A stretch of 64,000 bases of DNA from the NCBI RefSeq assembly GCF_009208055.1, contig NZ_WFKI01000005.1:47882-111881 (forward strand). Direction: 5' to 3'. Source of the DNA: Poseidonibacter ostreae (lineage in GTDB: Bacteria; Campylobacterota; Campylobacteria; Campylobacterales; Arcobacteraceae). Numbering within the stretch: the stretch's first letter is position 1; each line of letters opens with the position of its first letter. This document shows positions 16,510-25,643 of the stretch, one piece after another. The position numbers and the translations under genes were made by a program. Below the pieces are notes generated by a model. That model was not told the origin of the DNA, did no database searches, and worked only from the letters and a program-made list of their open reading frames with translations.

Positions 16510-17349
16510 CTATATTTTGATTAATTCTCTATATTCATTTTTGTTATATCTTTCTTCAAACCATGAAGGAAGTATTTGAATCAGAAAAGGATAAGTTGTA
16601 AGCATATTACAAAATACATCATAAACACAAGAAGCATCCTCACTTGCATATTTAACTTGAGTATCTGTTAAGTTTATATTTTCCCAGTTAGATCTAGATA
16701 TTTTTTTCGATTTTTGTAAGTTTTTATTTAAAAAAAGTAAAACACTCTTTTTTGCTCCAATATCATTTGGATATGCCATTTTTGATTTGAATAAAGAACC
16801 AAAATCAATACAACATTTTGGCCTTATTCTAAACTCTTTATATAAAGCTGAATTGTCACCATCTAAACCAATTCCAACTTTTACAATATTTCTATTGGTC
16901 AAAATATCTAACAGTGGTTTTATATTTTTTATTAAATGAACTTGAAACAAATAACAATCACTTGCATTAGACATTTGAATAATTGCAATAGGACTTGGAG
17001 GAACACCTTTTTGAAAAATTGGTTTTTGTTCTGTATCAAATCCTAATATTTTAGAATTATTCAAAGATGAAACTGCTTCATTTAAACTTTTTTCATCTTT
17101 TATAACATGAACATTTTTATTTTTTAATGTGTAATTAGGCAAGTTCTCATCTGTATGAGTATTAATATTATCAAGTTTAGTGATAAAATCAATTAATTTA
17201 TATGTTTTTTCATCAAGTGAGTCTGCTATATTTTCAAAAGCATTTGAAACAGCTTTTTCTAGTTCTTCACCAGCTTTATTGCCACAAATCTTTTTTATTA
17301 AATTAACTCTACTTTTATTTATAAACGATTCTGATATATCTATCTTCAA
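16510..17349 (-). CDS. DEDDy 3'-5' exonuclease domain protein
   Basis: A 279-aa protein. The N-terminal 75 residues are helical and unassigned. A WRN/RNase D-type exonuclease domain (about 80-265) then shows GFDTE (D105, E107), IIQMSNA, VGIGLDGD and the YASEDASCVYD motif. It lacks the HRDC domains of RNase D. The likely role is trimming of RNA or DNA 3' ends. It is alone on the strand between the cold-shock gene and the metallopeptidase gene. Confidence 0.85.
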   Translation of the reverse strand: MKIDISESFINKSRVNLIKKICGNKAGEELEKAVSNAFENIADSLDEKTYKLIDFITKLDNINTHTDENLPNYTLKNKNVHVIKDEKSLNEAVSSLNNSKILGFDTEQKPIFQKGVPPSPIAIIQMSNASDCYLFQVHLIKNIKPLLDILTNRNIVKVGIGLDGDNSALYKEFRIRPKCCIDFGSLFKSKMAYPNDIGAKKSVLLFLNKNLQKSKKISRSNWENINLTDTQVKYASEDASCVYDVFCNMLTTYPFLIQILPSWFEERYNKNEYRELIKI

Positions 17350-17408
17350 AAAATCTCCAGAAATTATACTTTATTGAAATAATATCTAAAACTATTTGAA
17401 TAACAAGC

Positions 17409-18176
17409 TTATGTTCTATTTTTATTCAAATAATTTCTTAAAATATGAAACCAATTATTTACATTTTTAATATAATCTTCTTCACATAAAAGTTTTCTAT
17501 CTTCACTGTAATTCAGACTTTTCAAAAGATTTTTATACTTTATGGGGTAACTTCCATAAACATAACATATAGAATCATAAAATCTTTGTATATCTAAGCT
17601 ATGCTCATCAATAAAATCTTCTTGGTTAAACTTATACTTATTGCTATAAAGTTTAAAAGCATCAGAAGAAGTTAAAAGTATTTCATCTCCATTTTTAAAA
17701 AATTCTATTAAAATAATAGCAGCAAAACTATCTGCAATATCTTCTTCTTTTCCAACAATTGGTAAATTGTGGATTTTAATTATTGCATGTGCTAATTCAT
17801 GTAGTATTGTTTGTATAAAAACATCAATAGTAGCCTCTTTTAGTGTAATACCAGTTTTTTCATACTCAGCTTCTTTAAACATATCATATGTTTCTTGGTA
17901 AAAGATATAAGGAATTAGAATTTTATTTGTTTTATTCTCATATAAAGGTCCTGTATTTCGCCCTATTTCAATAACTATTTCTTTTTTAAAAGTGAAATTA
18001 CTATTTAAAGTATCTATCAAAATATCTAATGAATCAGAATTCTTTAGACTGTTTTTTATTTGTTTTTCAAAATAGTTATTAGGCTTTAAAAAACTTAACT
18101 TTATATTATTAGAATATAAACTACTTACAGTAAGTAAAGGAAAAAGCAATATTAAAACAACTCTTTTATAAAACAT
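17409..18176 (-). CDS. DUF4344-type putative zinc metallopeptidase, secreted
   Basis: A 255-aa protein with a signal peptide (about 1-22). The HELAH zinc motif is at 126-130 and a downstream EEDIAD acidic site at 144-149, the arrangement of the DUF4344 putative metallopeptidases. It is probably periplasmic. The substrate is unknown. Its start follows 30 bases after a strong terminator that ends a short hairpin-rich transcript on the same strand, so its expression could be controlled by read-through. The ribosome site is weak (GGAT). Confidence 0.82.
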   Translation of the reverse strand: MFYKRVVLILLFPLLTVSSLYSNNIKLSFLKPNNYFEKQIKNSLKNSDSLDILIDTLNSNFTFKKEIVIEIGRNTGPLYENKTNKILIPYIFYQETYDMFKEAEYEKTGITLKEATIDVFIQTILHELAHAIIKIHNLPIVGKEEDIADSFAAIILIEFFKNGDEILLTSSDAFKLYSNKYKFNQEDFIDEHSLDIQRFYDSICYVYGSYPIKYKNLLKSLNYSEDRKLLCEEDYIKNVNNWFHILRNYLNKNRT

Positions 18177-18208
18177 ATACTATCCATCTTTTTGAAGTTA
18201 TTAGGCAT

Positions 18209-18247
18209 AAAAAAAGGGAGTTAACTAAAAGTTAATCTCCCTTTTTT
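18209..18247 (-). terminator. Rho-independent terminator of the short RNA unit
   Basis: Arms 18209-18225 and 18231-18247 pair over 16 base pairs with one bulged base and a 5-base loop. The minus-strand RNA ends the stem in U6. It lies 33 bases before the metallopeptidase start codon, so it may also act as an attenuator. Confidence 0.8.
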
Positions 18248-18326
18248 AAATACTTAGTTAAATAAAACATTTATTTAACTTATCACTACACAGTGATTTA
18301 AATTATTATCTTAGTTTGTAACAATA

Positions 18327-18350
18327 CTAAAAATGTGAAACCTTCGTCAT
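18327..18350 (-). CDS. Seven-codon mini-ORF (MTKVSHF) with perfect Shine-Dalgarno
   Basis: The ATG at 18350 is preceded by GGAGGTG (18354-18360), a seven-base complement to the 16S 3' end, three bases before ATG. The frame reads MTKVSHF and stops at TAG (18327-18329). This is the strongest ribosome site I noticed in the window, attached to an ORF too short to make a normal protein. The stop codon lies in the first arm of the next hairpin, so ribosome position could influence folding. Translation is predicted only. Confidence 0.45.
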   Translation of the reverse strand: MTKVSHF

Positions 18351-18379
18351 TTACACCTCCGTACTATTTTCTTACTGAC

Positions 18380-18385
18380 ATTATA
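18380..18385 (-). promoter_or_regulatory. Extended -10 promoter element for the short RNA unit
   Basis: On the minus strand TGTTATAAT gives a perfect TATAAT with an extended TGn, preceded by A/T-rich sequence. This suits the sigma-70 promoters of Campylobacterota, which rely on the extended -10 rather than a conserved -35. The expected start is around 18373. Confidence 0.6.
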
Positions 18386-18452
18386 ACATCTTTTTAAATT
18401 AAACTTTGCTTAATTTTAGTATTATTTTTATAAAATTAATTAAAGGATTCTA

Positions 18453-18623
18453 ATGTTTTTAAATACTATAAAAAATATATTTGTAAAAGAAGAACTATTT
18501 GAGTGTATTATTTGGGATGGTAAAACTATGAAGTATCAAGATTTAACTCAAAAACAAATAGATGAAATCAAAAATAATCCAGAATATAAAGACTGGACAA
18601 TTACCTTAAAAGACGAATGTTAA
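18453..18623 (+). CDS. Small acidic/basic protein of unknown function (56 aa)
   Basis: ATG at 18453 has AAAGGA 6 bases upstream. The frame encodes 56 residues beginning MFLNTIKNIFVKEE, with WDGKTMKYQDLTQKQID in the middle and a C-terminal Cys. It is too short for most ORF filters but has ordinary codon use, a good ribosome site and no overlap. The central aromatic/Gln-rich part resembles many small conserved proteins of this group, but I cannot name a family. It lies 44 bases upstream of aat on the same strand. Confidence 0.6.
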   Translation: MFLNTIKNIFVKEELFECIIWDGKTMKYQDLTQKQIDEIKNNPEYKDWTITLKDEC

Positions 18624-18667
18624 TAATATTGAACTTACATTTATTCTTTTTAAGATAAAATAATATC

Positions 18668-19333
18668 ATGGAATTACTGGATATAGAAGAAAAGGTTTAC
18701 CTTTTAGAAGAAAATAATTTTACTTTTCCAAGCTTAAAAATGATGAATAATGACCTAGTTGCAATAGGAGGAGATTTTCATCCACAAAGATTAATAAAAG
18801 CTTATAAAAATGCTATATTCCCATGGTTTATAGATGAAAGTAATTATATCCATTGGTATAGTCCTAAGAAAAGAATGGTTCTTTATCCAGAAGATTTTAA
18901 GCTCTCAAAAAGCTTGAAAAAAAGTATAAAAAACAAGGGTTTTGTTATTAAATCAAATGAAAACTTTGAAGAAGTAATAAAAAACTGTGCTAATATTAAA
19001 AGAAAACATGAAGAAGATACTTGGATTAGTGAGGAATTTATTCAAGCATATACTAATCTTTTTGAATTAGGTTATGTATTTTCAATAGAGTGTTATTTAG
19101 AAGAGAAGCTTGTTGGAGGACTATATGGTCTTCTTATAAATGATGTATTTTGTGGAGAAAGCATGTTTGCAAAAGTAAATGATACTTCAAAAGTAGCTTT
19201 TTATCATTTATGTAATCAGGCTAAGGAAAATGGCATCAAAATGATTGATTGTCAAGTTTATAATGATCACTTAGCTTCACTAGGTGCAAAAGAGATTTCT
19301 AGAGAAGAATATTTTAATATACTAAAGGTCTAA
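18668..19333 (+). CDS. aat: Leucyl/phenylalanyl-tRNA--protein transferase
   Basis: A 221-aa enzyme that adds Leu or Phe from tRNA to proteins with N-terminal Arg or Lys, marking them for ClpS/ClpAP. The family order is intact: FPSLKMMNNDLVAIGGD, AIFPWF, WYSPKKRMVL, the WISEEFIQAYTNL block, GGLYGL and FCGESMFA. The length is standard. The partner genes clpA/clpS are not in the window. The next gene begins 1 base after its stop, so the kinase downstream may be co-transcribed. Confidence 0.94.
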   Translation: MELLDIEEKVYLLEENNFTFPSLKMMNNDLVAIGGDFHPQRLIKAYKNAIFPWFIDESNYIHWYSPKKRMVLYPEDFKLSKSLKKSIKNKGFVIKSNENFEEVIKNCANIKRKHEEDTWISEEFIQAYTNLFELGYVFSIECYLEEKLVGGLYGLLINDVFCGESMFAKVNDTSKVAFYHLCNQAKENGIKMIDCQVYNDHLASLGAKEISREEYFNILKV

Positions 19334-19334
19334 A

Positions 19335-22139
19335 ATGAAAACAAAACATGACTTAAAAGAATTACACAATTTTATAGAATTAATGTCTGATTTAGTATTT
19401 ATTAAAAACTTTAAAGGACAATATACTCATATAAACAAAGCATTTTTAACTTTTATTAATAAAAGTAGAGAAGATGTACTTTTTAAAACTGACTATGATT
19501 TATTTAATAAAGAAGATGCAAGTAGATTCAGAAAAATAGATTTAGAAATATTAGAAAATAAAATAGATTTAGAAAATATGGAAGAACAAATAGTAAAAGA
19601 TGATAATGGCATCTCATATTTTAATATATCAAAACAAATACTTTATGATTTAGAAGATAATGAAGTTGGACTATTTTGTGTTGCAAGAAATATAACTATT
19701 AGAAAAGAGTATGAATTAATATATGAAGATAATAAATCCTTATTAGAATATATTGCGATAGAAAATGATTTAGAAAAAATTTTAACAAAAATCATCTCTT
19801 TAGCAGAAGAAAGAAATGAAGACACTAAATGTTCTATTCTATTATTAGATAAAAGTAAAAAACATCTATTAAAAGGTGCTGCACCAAGTCTGCCTGATTT
19901 TTATAATGAAGCTATAAATGGTGTTGAAATTGGCGAAAAAATTGGTTCTTGTGGAAGTGCTGCTTATAAGAAACAAAGAGTTATTATAGAAAATATTGAT
20001 ACTCATGAAAATTGGCAACCTTATTTAGAATTAACAAGAAAAGCAAACTTACATGCATGTTGGTCTGAACCAATTATATCTTCAAATAATGAAGTTCTTG
20101 GAACTTTTGCAATATATAATAGCATATATAAAGCACCCTCTGAATTTGAATTAAAATTGATTTCTTCTTATTCAAATATGGCTTCAATAGCAATTGAGAA
20201 AGATAATGTTTATAAAAAAGTTCTTGAAAATGAGTATCAACTTTCGCAACTATTTAATAATACACAAAGTGGTTTAATATATATAAATAATAGAAGAAAA
20301 ATAATAAAAGCAAATAAGCGTTTTGCAGAAATTTTTGGTTATAAATCAGTAGATGAAATAATTGGTAGAAAGACAAGTGATTTTCATATATCAAAAAGTA
20401 GTAATTCAAATTTTAAAAAGCAGTTTGCATTACATTTAAAAGATAATGAACTTTTTAATATAGAGTATAAATTCAAGAAAAAAGATGGAACTATCATATG
20501 GTGTGAACTTTCAGGAAAAGTTTTAGATAAAACTCTTCCAATTGAATTAACAAATGGTGTTTTATGGACTATAAATGATATTTCTTTACGAAAATCGTAT
20601 GAAATTAAATTAAGAGATAGTGAATTATTAAATAAAAATATACTAGAAACTATCCCTGATATGATTTGGCTAAAAGATACAAATGGAAAATACTTAATGT
20701 GTAATCATGAATTTGAAAAGTTTTTTGGAGCTAAAAAAGAAGATATTATTAATAAAACTGATTATGAATTTAAAGATAAAAAAACTTCTGATGAATTTAG
20801 ATTAAATGATAAATTAGCTATGAAAGCATCAGGATCTCTTATAAATGAAGAATGGGTATCTTATCCATCTAGTAAACAACAAGTTTTACTTGATACAACA
20901 AAAAAAGCTATGCATGATCATAATGGCAAAATTATTGGTGTATTAGGAATTGGTCACGATGTAACAAAAAGAAAAGAGCAATTAGATAAGTTAGAAGAGC
21001 TAAATAAATTAGCTAAATCACTTACAGATTCACAAGCAAATTTATTATCACTATTTGATAAAGGTGATTCAGTACTTTTTGAATGGAAAAACAATTCTGA
21101 TTGGGATATAGAGTATATATCTACTAGTATTTATAAATTATTAGGCTATAAAAAAGAAGAAGTTTTACAAAACCATTTTATATATTCAAAATTTATACAT
21201 AAAGATGATATAAAAAAAGTAAGAGAAGAAGTAAAGAATGCTCTTTCAAATAATTTAGACTATTTTAAACATGAGCCATATAGAATTTTTCATAAAAATG
21301 GTGATATAAAATGGGTTTTAGATTATACAGTAATGAAAAAAGATGAAAATGAGAAAGTTACTCATTTTATTGGTTATATTACAGATATTACTGAACAAAA
21401 AAAACAGCAAGATATCATCTTTCAACAGACAAAACTAGCTTCAATGGGTGAAATGATTGGTAATATTGCGCATCAATGGAGACAACCTTTATCTATTATT
21501 TCTTCTATTGCAACTGCTTCTAAGATTGAAAAAGAGTTAGATATCTTATCAAATGAAGATTTTTATAAGCATATGGAAATTATAAATAAAAATACTCAAT
21601 ACTTATCAGAAACAATAGATAATTTCAGACAATTTATTAAAGCTAATAGAGAGATAAGTGATTTTAATCTAACAAATACAATAAAAAGTTTTTTAAATGT
21701 TGTTCATAGTTCGATTATAAAAAGTGATCTTAAAGTTGTACTTGATTTAGATGACAATATTATCATGCAAAATTATCAAAATGATATTATTCAAGCTTTT
21801 ATAAATATAATTAATAACTCAATTGATGCATTTGAACAATCTTCAAAAGATGAAAAATATTTTTTTATTACTAGTAGAAAAGAAGATGAAAAAATCCTTA
21901 TAAAAATAAAAGATAATGCAGGTGGCATTGATGAAAAACTAATAAAAAAAGTTTTTGAACCATATACAACAAGTAAATATCAAAGCTTAGGAACAGGTTT
22001 AGGATTAAATATTACTTATAACTTTATAGTTGAGGGAATGAAAGGCAAAATAGTAGTTGAAAACTCTAACTATATTTATAAAGATAAAAAATACAAAGGA
22101 TGTGAATTTACAATAACTTTTGATAGTTATTCTCGATAA
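19335..22139 (+). CDS. Multi-PAS/GAF sensor histidine kinase, soluble
   Basis: A 934-aa protein without membrane segments. Domains in order: PAS (about 10-115), GAF (130-290), PAS (300-415), PAS (420-545), PAS (570-690), then a kinase core with the HQWRQPLS box (His713), a FINIINNSIDAF N-box and GTGLGLN ATP lid. The MGEMIGNIAHQWRQ form is a subtype very common in Campylobacterota. It would integrate several cytoplasmic signals, possibly redox or ligand based. No response regulator is adjacent, so the partner is an orphan elsewhere, or the OmpR-type regulator at 24829. Its end overlaps the convergent SanA-like gene by 13 bases. Confidence 0.9.
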   Translation: MKTKHDLKELHNFIELMSDLVFIKNFKGQYTHINKAFLTFINKSREDVLFKTDYDLFNKEDASRFRKIDLEILENKIDLENMEEQIVKDDNGISYFNISKQILYDLEDNEVGLFCVARNITIRKEYELIYEDNKSLLEYIAIENDLEKILTKIISLAEERNEDTKCSILLLDKSKKHLLKGAAPSLPDFYNEAINGVEIGEKIGSCGSAAYKKQRVIIENIDTHENWQPYLELTRKANLHACWSEPIISSNNEVLGTFAIYNSIYKAPSEFELKLISSYSNMASIAIEKDNVYKKVLENEYQLSQLFNNTQSGLIYINNRRKIIKANKRFAEIFGYKSVDEIIGRKTSDFHISKSSNSNFKKQFALHLKDNELFNIEYKFKKKDGTIIWCELSGKVLDKTLPIELTNGVLWTINDISLRKSYEIKLRDSELLNKNILETIPDMIWLKDTNGKYLMCNHEFEKFFGAKKEDIINKTDYEFKDKKTSDEFRLNDKLAMKASGSLINEEWVSYPSSKQQVLLDTTKKAMHDHNGKIIGVLGIGHDVTKRKEQLDKLEELNKLAKSLTDSQANLLSLFDKGDSVLFEWKNNSDWDIEYISTSIYKLLGYKKEEVLQNHFIYSKFIHKDDIKKVREEVKNALSNNLDYFKHEPYRIFHKNGDIKWVLDYTVMKKDENEKVTHFIGYITDITEQKKQQDIIFQQTKLASMGEMIGNIAHQWRQPLSIISSIATASKIEKELDILSNEDFYKHMEIINKNTQYLSETIDNFRQFIKANREISDFNLTNTIKSFLNVVHSSIIKSDLKVVLDLDDNIIMQNYQNDIIQAFINIINNSIDAFEQSSKDEKYFFITSRKEDEKILIKIKDNAGGIDEKLIKKVFEPYTTSKYQSLGTGLGLNITYNFIVEGMKGKIVVENSNYIYKDKKYKGCEFTITFDSYSR

Positions 22140-22765
22140 TTTACTTTTATCTTCTTTCCCAAGACTTTAGGTTTAGTCATCAAAATATTAATATCTAAAA
22201 AAGCTTTTATTTGAGCTAGAGCTTCTCGTTCTTCCATCTTTTTAGCAGCTTTAGTTCCTTCAATTGCTTTAGCTGCAAAACCTATTGCATTTTGTCCTTT
22301 TTCATGAGCAATATAAAGGGCACGATTTAAATGAAACTTTTGAGATACAATAATATAATCATCTAAATCAAAAACTTCTTTAGCTCGAACAATTGAATCA
22401 AAAGTCCTAAAACCAAAGTAATCTTTTGTAATATATTTTTTTGGAACCCCTGCTCTTATCAAATCTTTATACATAGTTGTAACTTCATCATAATATTTAC
22501 TTTTATCACCTGAAACAACTATAGCATCAACTTTTTTTGCTTTCCAAAGTTTTACAGCAGCTTTTATACGATAAGTATAAAAATAGTTTTGCTTGCCCTT
22601 TGAAACATATTTTGCAGTTCCTAAAACTAAAGCTGCTTTTTTTGTTGGTACTTTATTTATATCAGAATAAATTAAATAATTACTATCATTTGCAAAAAGA
22701 GAATTTAGCCCTACTGTTGAAAATAGAACTAAAATTAAAAAAAGTGATTTTATTTTTTGAACCAT
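22127..22765 (-). CDS. SanA/YdcF-like DUF218 envelope protein
   Basis: A 212-aa protein with an N-terminal signal/anchor (about 5-24). The DUF218 core shows AALVLGTA, the TYRIKAAVKLWKAKK helix, IVVSGD, DYFGFRTFDSIVRAKE and IIVSQKFHLNRAL, closest to SanA, linked in Escherichia coli to outer-membrane barrier function and vancomycin sensitivity. The biochemical activity is not defined. It overlaps the end of rlmF upstream by 16 bases, so translation is likely coupled. Confidence 0.85.
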   Translation of the reverse strand: MVQKIKSLFLILVLFSTVGLNSLFANDSNYLIYSDINKVPTKKAALVLGTAKYVSKGKQNYFYTYRIKAAVKLWKAKKVDAIVVSGDKSKYYDEVTTMYKDLIRAGVPKKYITKDYFGFRTFDSIVRAKEVFDLDDYIIVSQKFHLNRALYIAHEKGQNAIGFAAKAIEGTKAAKKMEEREALAQIKAFLDINILMTKPKVLGKKIKVNYRE

Positions 22766-23691
22766 TGATTTTGTTCTTCATTTGTAAGAAATGTCCAAAT
22801 TACAATTCTGCTAATCTTCTGTCCATGTTGCATTTCAATTGTGTTATAAGCAACTGGATTAATTGCATCTAAAGCATCATAAATAAAAGGAAGATTGTCT
22901 TTTTTTGAAACTATAGTTGTAAACCAAAAACAGTTTTTAGCATATTTTTTACTCTGTTTTATCATAGCTTTAACAAAAGCAAGCTCTCCACCTTTACACC
23001 ATAATTCATTATTTTTTCCACCAAAGTTTAAAGAGGCTTTTTCTATTACTGTTTTTGTAAGATTTTGAACCTTTCTTTTACTTCCAGCTTGAGCTTCTTT
23101 TTGTGACTTGTGAAAAGGTGGATTACATAAAGTAAAATCAAATTTATCATCTTCTTTAATAATTCCTGTAAAAATACTATCATGATTTAATTGTAATCTA
23201 CACTCAATATTTCCTTTTAAAGAAGGATTGTTTTCAATAATTTTTTGAGAAGATTCAATAGACTCTTTTTCAATATCACTACCTACAAAAGACCAATTAT
23301 AAACACTATTTCCAACTATTGGATAAATACAATTTGCACCAATTCCAATATCTAAACCTTTTACATTTGTACCTGTTGGAATTTTTGTATCATTAAACTC
23401 AGCTAATAAATCAGCAATATAATGAAGATAATCAGCACGTCCAGGAATAGGAGGACAAAGATAGCCATTTGGAATGGACCACTTTTTAATACCATAAAAG
23501 TGAGATAAAAGTGCTTTGTTTAGAGTCAAAACAGCATCAGGGTTTGAAAAGTCTATTGATAATTCATCGTATTTGTTTTTTGCTACAAAGTCACCTAATT
23601 TTGCTAAGCTTTTAATTAGTTCAGGAAAATCATATCTTTTATTATGTGGGTTACGTTCATGTAAGCCTTTTTTGTGTTTCTTATATGCCAT
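22750..23691 (-). CDS. rlmF: 23S rRNA (adenine-1618-N6)-methyltransferase
   Basis: A 313-aa SAM-dependent enzyme of the RlmF/METTL16 family. It has the N-terminal HERNPHNKRYDF motif, the SAM loop GLDIGIGAN at 112-120, the catalytic CNPPFHKS at 189-196 and the GGELAFVKAMIKQS segment. Length and motif order are normal. It modifies A1618 of 23S rRNA. It forms a two-gene unit with the SanA-like gene. Confidence 0.94.
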   Translation of the reverse strand: MAYKKHKKGLHERNPHNKRYDFPELIKSLAKLGDFVAKNKYDELSIDFSNPDAVLTLNKALLSHFYGIKKWSIPNGYLCPPIPGRADYLHYIADLLAEFNDTKIPTGTNVKGLDIGIGANCIYPIVGNSVYNWSFVGSDIEKESIESSQKIIENNPSLKGNIECRLQLNHDSIFTGIIKEDDKFDFTLCNPPFHKSQKEAQAGSKRKVQNLTKTVIEKASLNFGGKNNELWCKGGELAFVKAMIKQSKKYAKNCFWFTTIVSKKDNLPFIYDALDAINPVAYNTIEMQHGQKISRIVIWTFLTNEEQNQWFKK

Positions 23692-23803
23692 ATTTATTGT
23701 CTTAGTATTAGTTTTTTGTATTGTACTATCATCTTGCTAATTCTAAAATTTTACTAAGTATATAAATAGTATTTAATAACTTTTATTTTTTTAACTTAAT
23801 AAG

Positions 23804-24721
23804 CTAAAAGCAATAATAAAGATTAGAAGACTTTTTAGGTTCACATGTATTTATTTTTTGTATATCATCTTTAAATTCATTTTTGAATATTTCTGCTCTA
23901 TGATTATCTTCCATATCATTTTTTATAAAGTCATATACATCACAATAGTGATTATCATCCATAATCTCAATAACTTTTTCAAGACATTCATTCATATAAG
24001 TTTCGACATATGTATCCTCATCTTTATAAATCTCTTTTATAGTTCTACCTGCTTCAAGTAGTTCATTTATATTTTCATATTCTTTTATTATTTCAAAAAT
24101 AACTTTTGCAGACTCTTTATCATTAGCAATATTAACATCAGCTATATTTAAAGCTAAAGTATAAACTTCACTACAGTATCCTGCAAATTCAAATTTATCA
24201 TCTGATAAAAGTAATGCTTCTTTAGCTTGCTTAATTAAATCAAGTACCCAGTTTTTATCTTCTATATTTGTATTAATTGAAGATATCAAATTATTATAAT
24301 CAGATAATTCATTTAAATTATTAGAAATTTTTTTATATATACTTCTGGCCCACTGTTTATCATTTAAAGATTCACTACTTGCAATATTACAAGCAATTGC
24401 TTTTAAACATAAGATGTCTTCATCAGATAAATTAATAGCTTTTATATAAAGTTCTTTTGCCCAATCTTTATCATTTAAAATATCTTTTTTTGATATATCA
24501 TATGCAATACTATTTAGCATATGACTTGATTCACAAGTATCTGTATATATTTTAAATAATTCTTTTGATAACTCTTTATTATTTCCAAAGTCATCGTTAC
24601 AAAATTTGTTTGCCCAATAATCAATACAAATATCATCATTTAAGTCTTTAAGAATTTCTTCTAGCTTATCATGATTTTTGTATATTGATTTAATCTTTTT
24701 TATTGTTAGGTTTAAACTCAT
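23804..24721 (-). CDS. Helical repeat protein of unknown function
   Basis: A 305-aa acidic protein, all helical and with no signal or membrane segment. At least four degenerate repeats of about 40 residues share the pattern NDKxWAKxLYxKA (for example around NDKDWAKELY and NDKQWARSIY), resembling Sel1/TPR-like solenoids. The C-terminal 25 residues are Cys- and Lys-containing. I do not recognise a named family. It directly follows the OmpR-type regulator, and its upstream region carries a perfect 11-base tandem repeat (24770-24791), so it is a probable target of that regulator. Confidence 0.75.
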   Translation of the reverse strand: MSLNLTIKKIKSIYKNHDKLEEILKDLNDDICIDYWANKFCNDDFGNNKELSKELFKIYTDTCESSHMLNSIAYDISKKDILNDKDWAKELYIKAINLSDEDILCLKAIACNIASSESLNDKQWARSIYKKISNNLNELSDYNNLISSINTNIEDKNWVLDLIKQAKEALLLSDDKFEFAGYCSEVYTLALNIADVNIANDKESAKVIFEIIKEYENINELLEAGRTIKEIYKDEDTYVETYMNECLEKVIEIMDDNHYCDVYDFIKNDMEDNHRAEIFKNEFKDDIQKINTCEPKKSSNLYYCF

Positions 24722-24769
24722 TTTATTTTCCTATGATAGAAAGTTATTATTTCTAATTCTACAATAAGA

Positions 24770-24791
24770 ATGTCACATTAATGTCACATTA
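24770..24791. promoter_or_regulatory. Tandem 11-base direct repeat upstream of the repeat-protein gene
   Basis: ATGTCACATTA occurs twice head to tail (24770-24780, 24781-24791) and is followed by a partial third unit, TGACAT. The 11-base period matches the one-turn spacing of OmpR-family binding sites. It lies about 50 bases before the start at 24721 and just after the regulator gene. The overlapping ATTAATGTCACAT string recurs upstream of the TlpA gene (28544-28556). Confidence 0.5.
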
Positions 24792-24828
24792 TGACATTTT
24801 AAAAGTTATTATTTTTCTAAACTTGATT

Positions 24829-25461
24829 TTATTTTATAATATATCCTTGATTTCGTCTGTTTTTTATAATATCTTCTGGCATTTTTCTTTTTAATCTATT
24901 TACTAATTGTCTTACTTGATTTGATTCATTCTCATATTCCCATATAGAGTTAATTATAGTTTGATAATTGACAATTTTTCCTCTATTTTTAATAAGTAAA
25001 TTTAGAAGATTAAGTTCATTTAGAGTTAAATCAATATTTTTATTTTCTTTATATACTAGTTTTGAAAGGTTTTTTATAAGTTTTAAGTCAGTACTTAAAG
25101 AGATTTCATTTGAGAACTTTTTGTTTAAGTTTTCTAATTTGAGTTTTAATTCTTTTACATTAAATGGTTTTTTCATATAATCGTTACATCCGATTGTATA
25201 AGCTTCTTCAATTGTATCAATTTCTGTTGTTGCACTTATCATAATCGTATAAGAATCTTTATATCTATATTTAATTTCAGTTAATAATTCAATTCCGTTT
25301 ATCTCTGGGATATCAATATCTATTATAAAAACATCATACATATTATCTAGACTATTTAGTGCACTTCTACCATCTAAAAAAGATGAAATATCATATTTAT
25401 TCAAATAACTTTCAATTGCTCTACTCAATAAATAATCATCTTCAATTAACATTATTTTCAA
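24829..25461 (-). CDS. OmpR-family response regulator
   Basis: A 210-aa protein. The receiver domain (1-115) has the acidic pair ED at 7-8, phospho-acceptor Asp48 in FIIDID, and the KKPFN lysine. A winged-helix DNA-binding domain (about 130-208) ends RNQGYIIK. No kinase gene is adjacent; the multi-PAS kinase at 19335 and the kinase at 41052 are candidates by proximity only. The downstream repeat-protein gene, with its tandem 11-base repeat, is the nearest possible target. Confidence 0.88.
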   Translation of the reverse strand: MKIMLIEDDYLLSRAIESYLNKYDISSFLDGRSALNSLDNMYDVFIIDIDIPEINGIELLTEIKYRYKDSYTIMISATTEIDTIEEAYTIGCNDYMKKPFNVKELKLKLENLNKKFSNEISLSTDLKLIKNLSKLVYKENKNIDLTLNELNLLNLLIKNRGKIVNYQTIINSIWEYENESNQVRQLVNRLKRKMPEDIIKNRRNQGYIIK

Positions 25462-25643
25462 TATATACCTACCAATTCATTGTTATAAAGAAATAATAAC
25501 AAAAGAATATAAAAAATAATATTAAAATGTGTAAATAAATATATAAAATTTAAATCTGTGATTTTTTACTTTCAGTAAATCTATACTATAATATTTTAAA
25601 TTATAAAAATATATTTTTCACTTACAAAAAGGATACAAAAATA

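Larger units (their letters stand above)
18205..18373 (-). ncRNA. Short structured RNA with a seven-codon ORF and four hairpins
   Basis: Reading down the minus strand, an extended -10 promoter (18380-18385) is followed by a start near 18373, a near-ideal ribosome site, a seven-codon ORF (18327-18350), then four hairpins in a row: 18311-18330, 18282-18297, 18257-18279 and 18209-18247. The last is a classical terminator with T-tract. The whole unit is about 165-170 nt. It could be a small regulatory RNA, or a leader/attenuator for the metallopeptidase gene starting at 18176. I do not recognise an Rfam family. The transcript is predicted, not observed. Confidence 0.5.

Noticed and set aside
18205..18385. 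A known metabolite riboswitch upstream of the metallopeptidase gene
   Set aside because: The short simple hairpins do not match any riboswitch core I can recall, so only a generic structured RNA is claimed.
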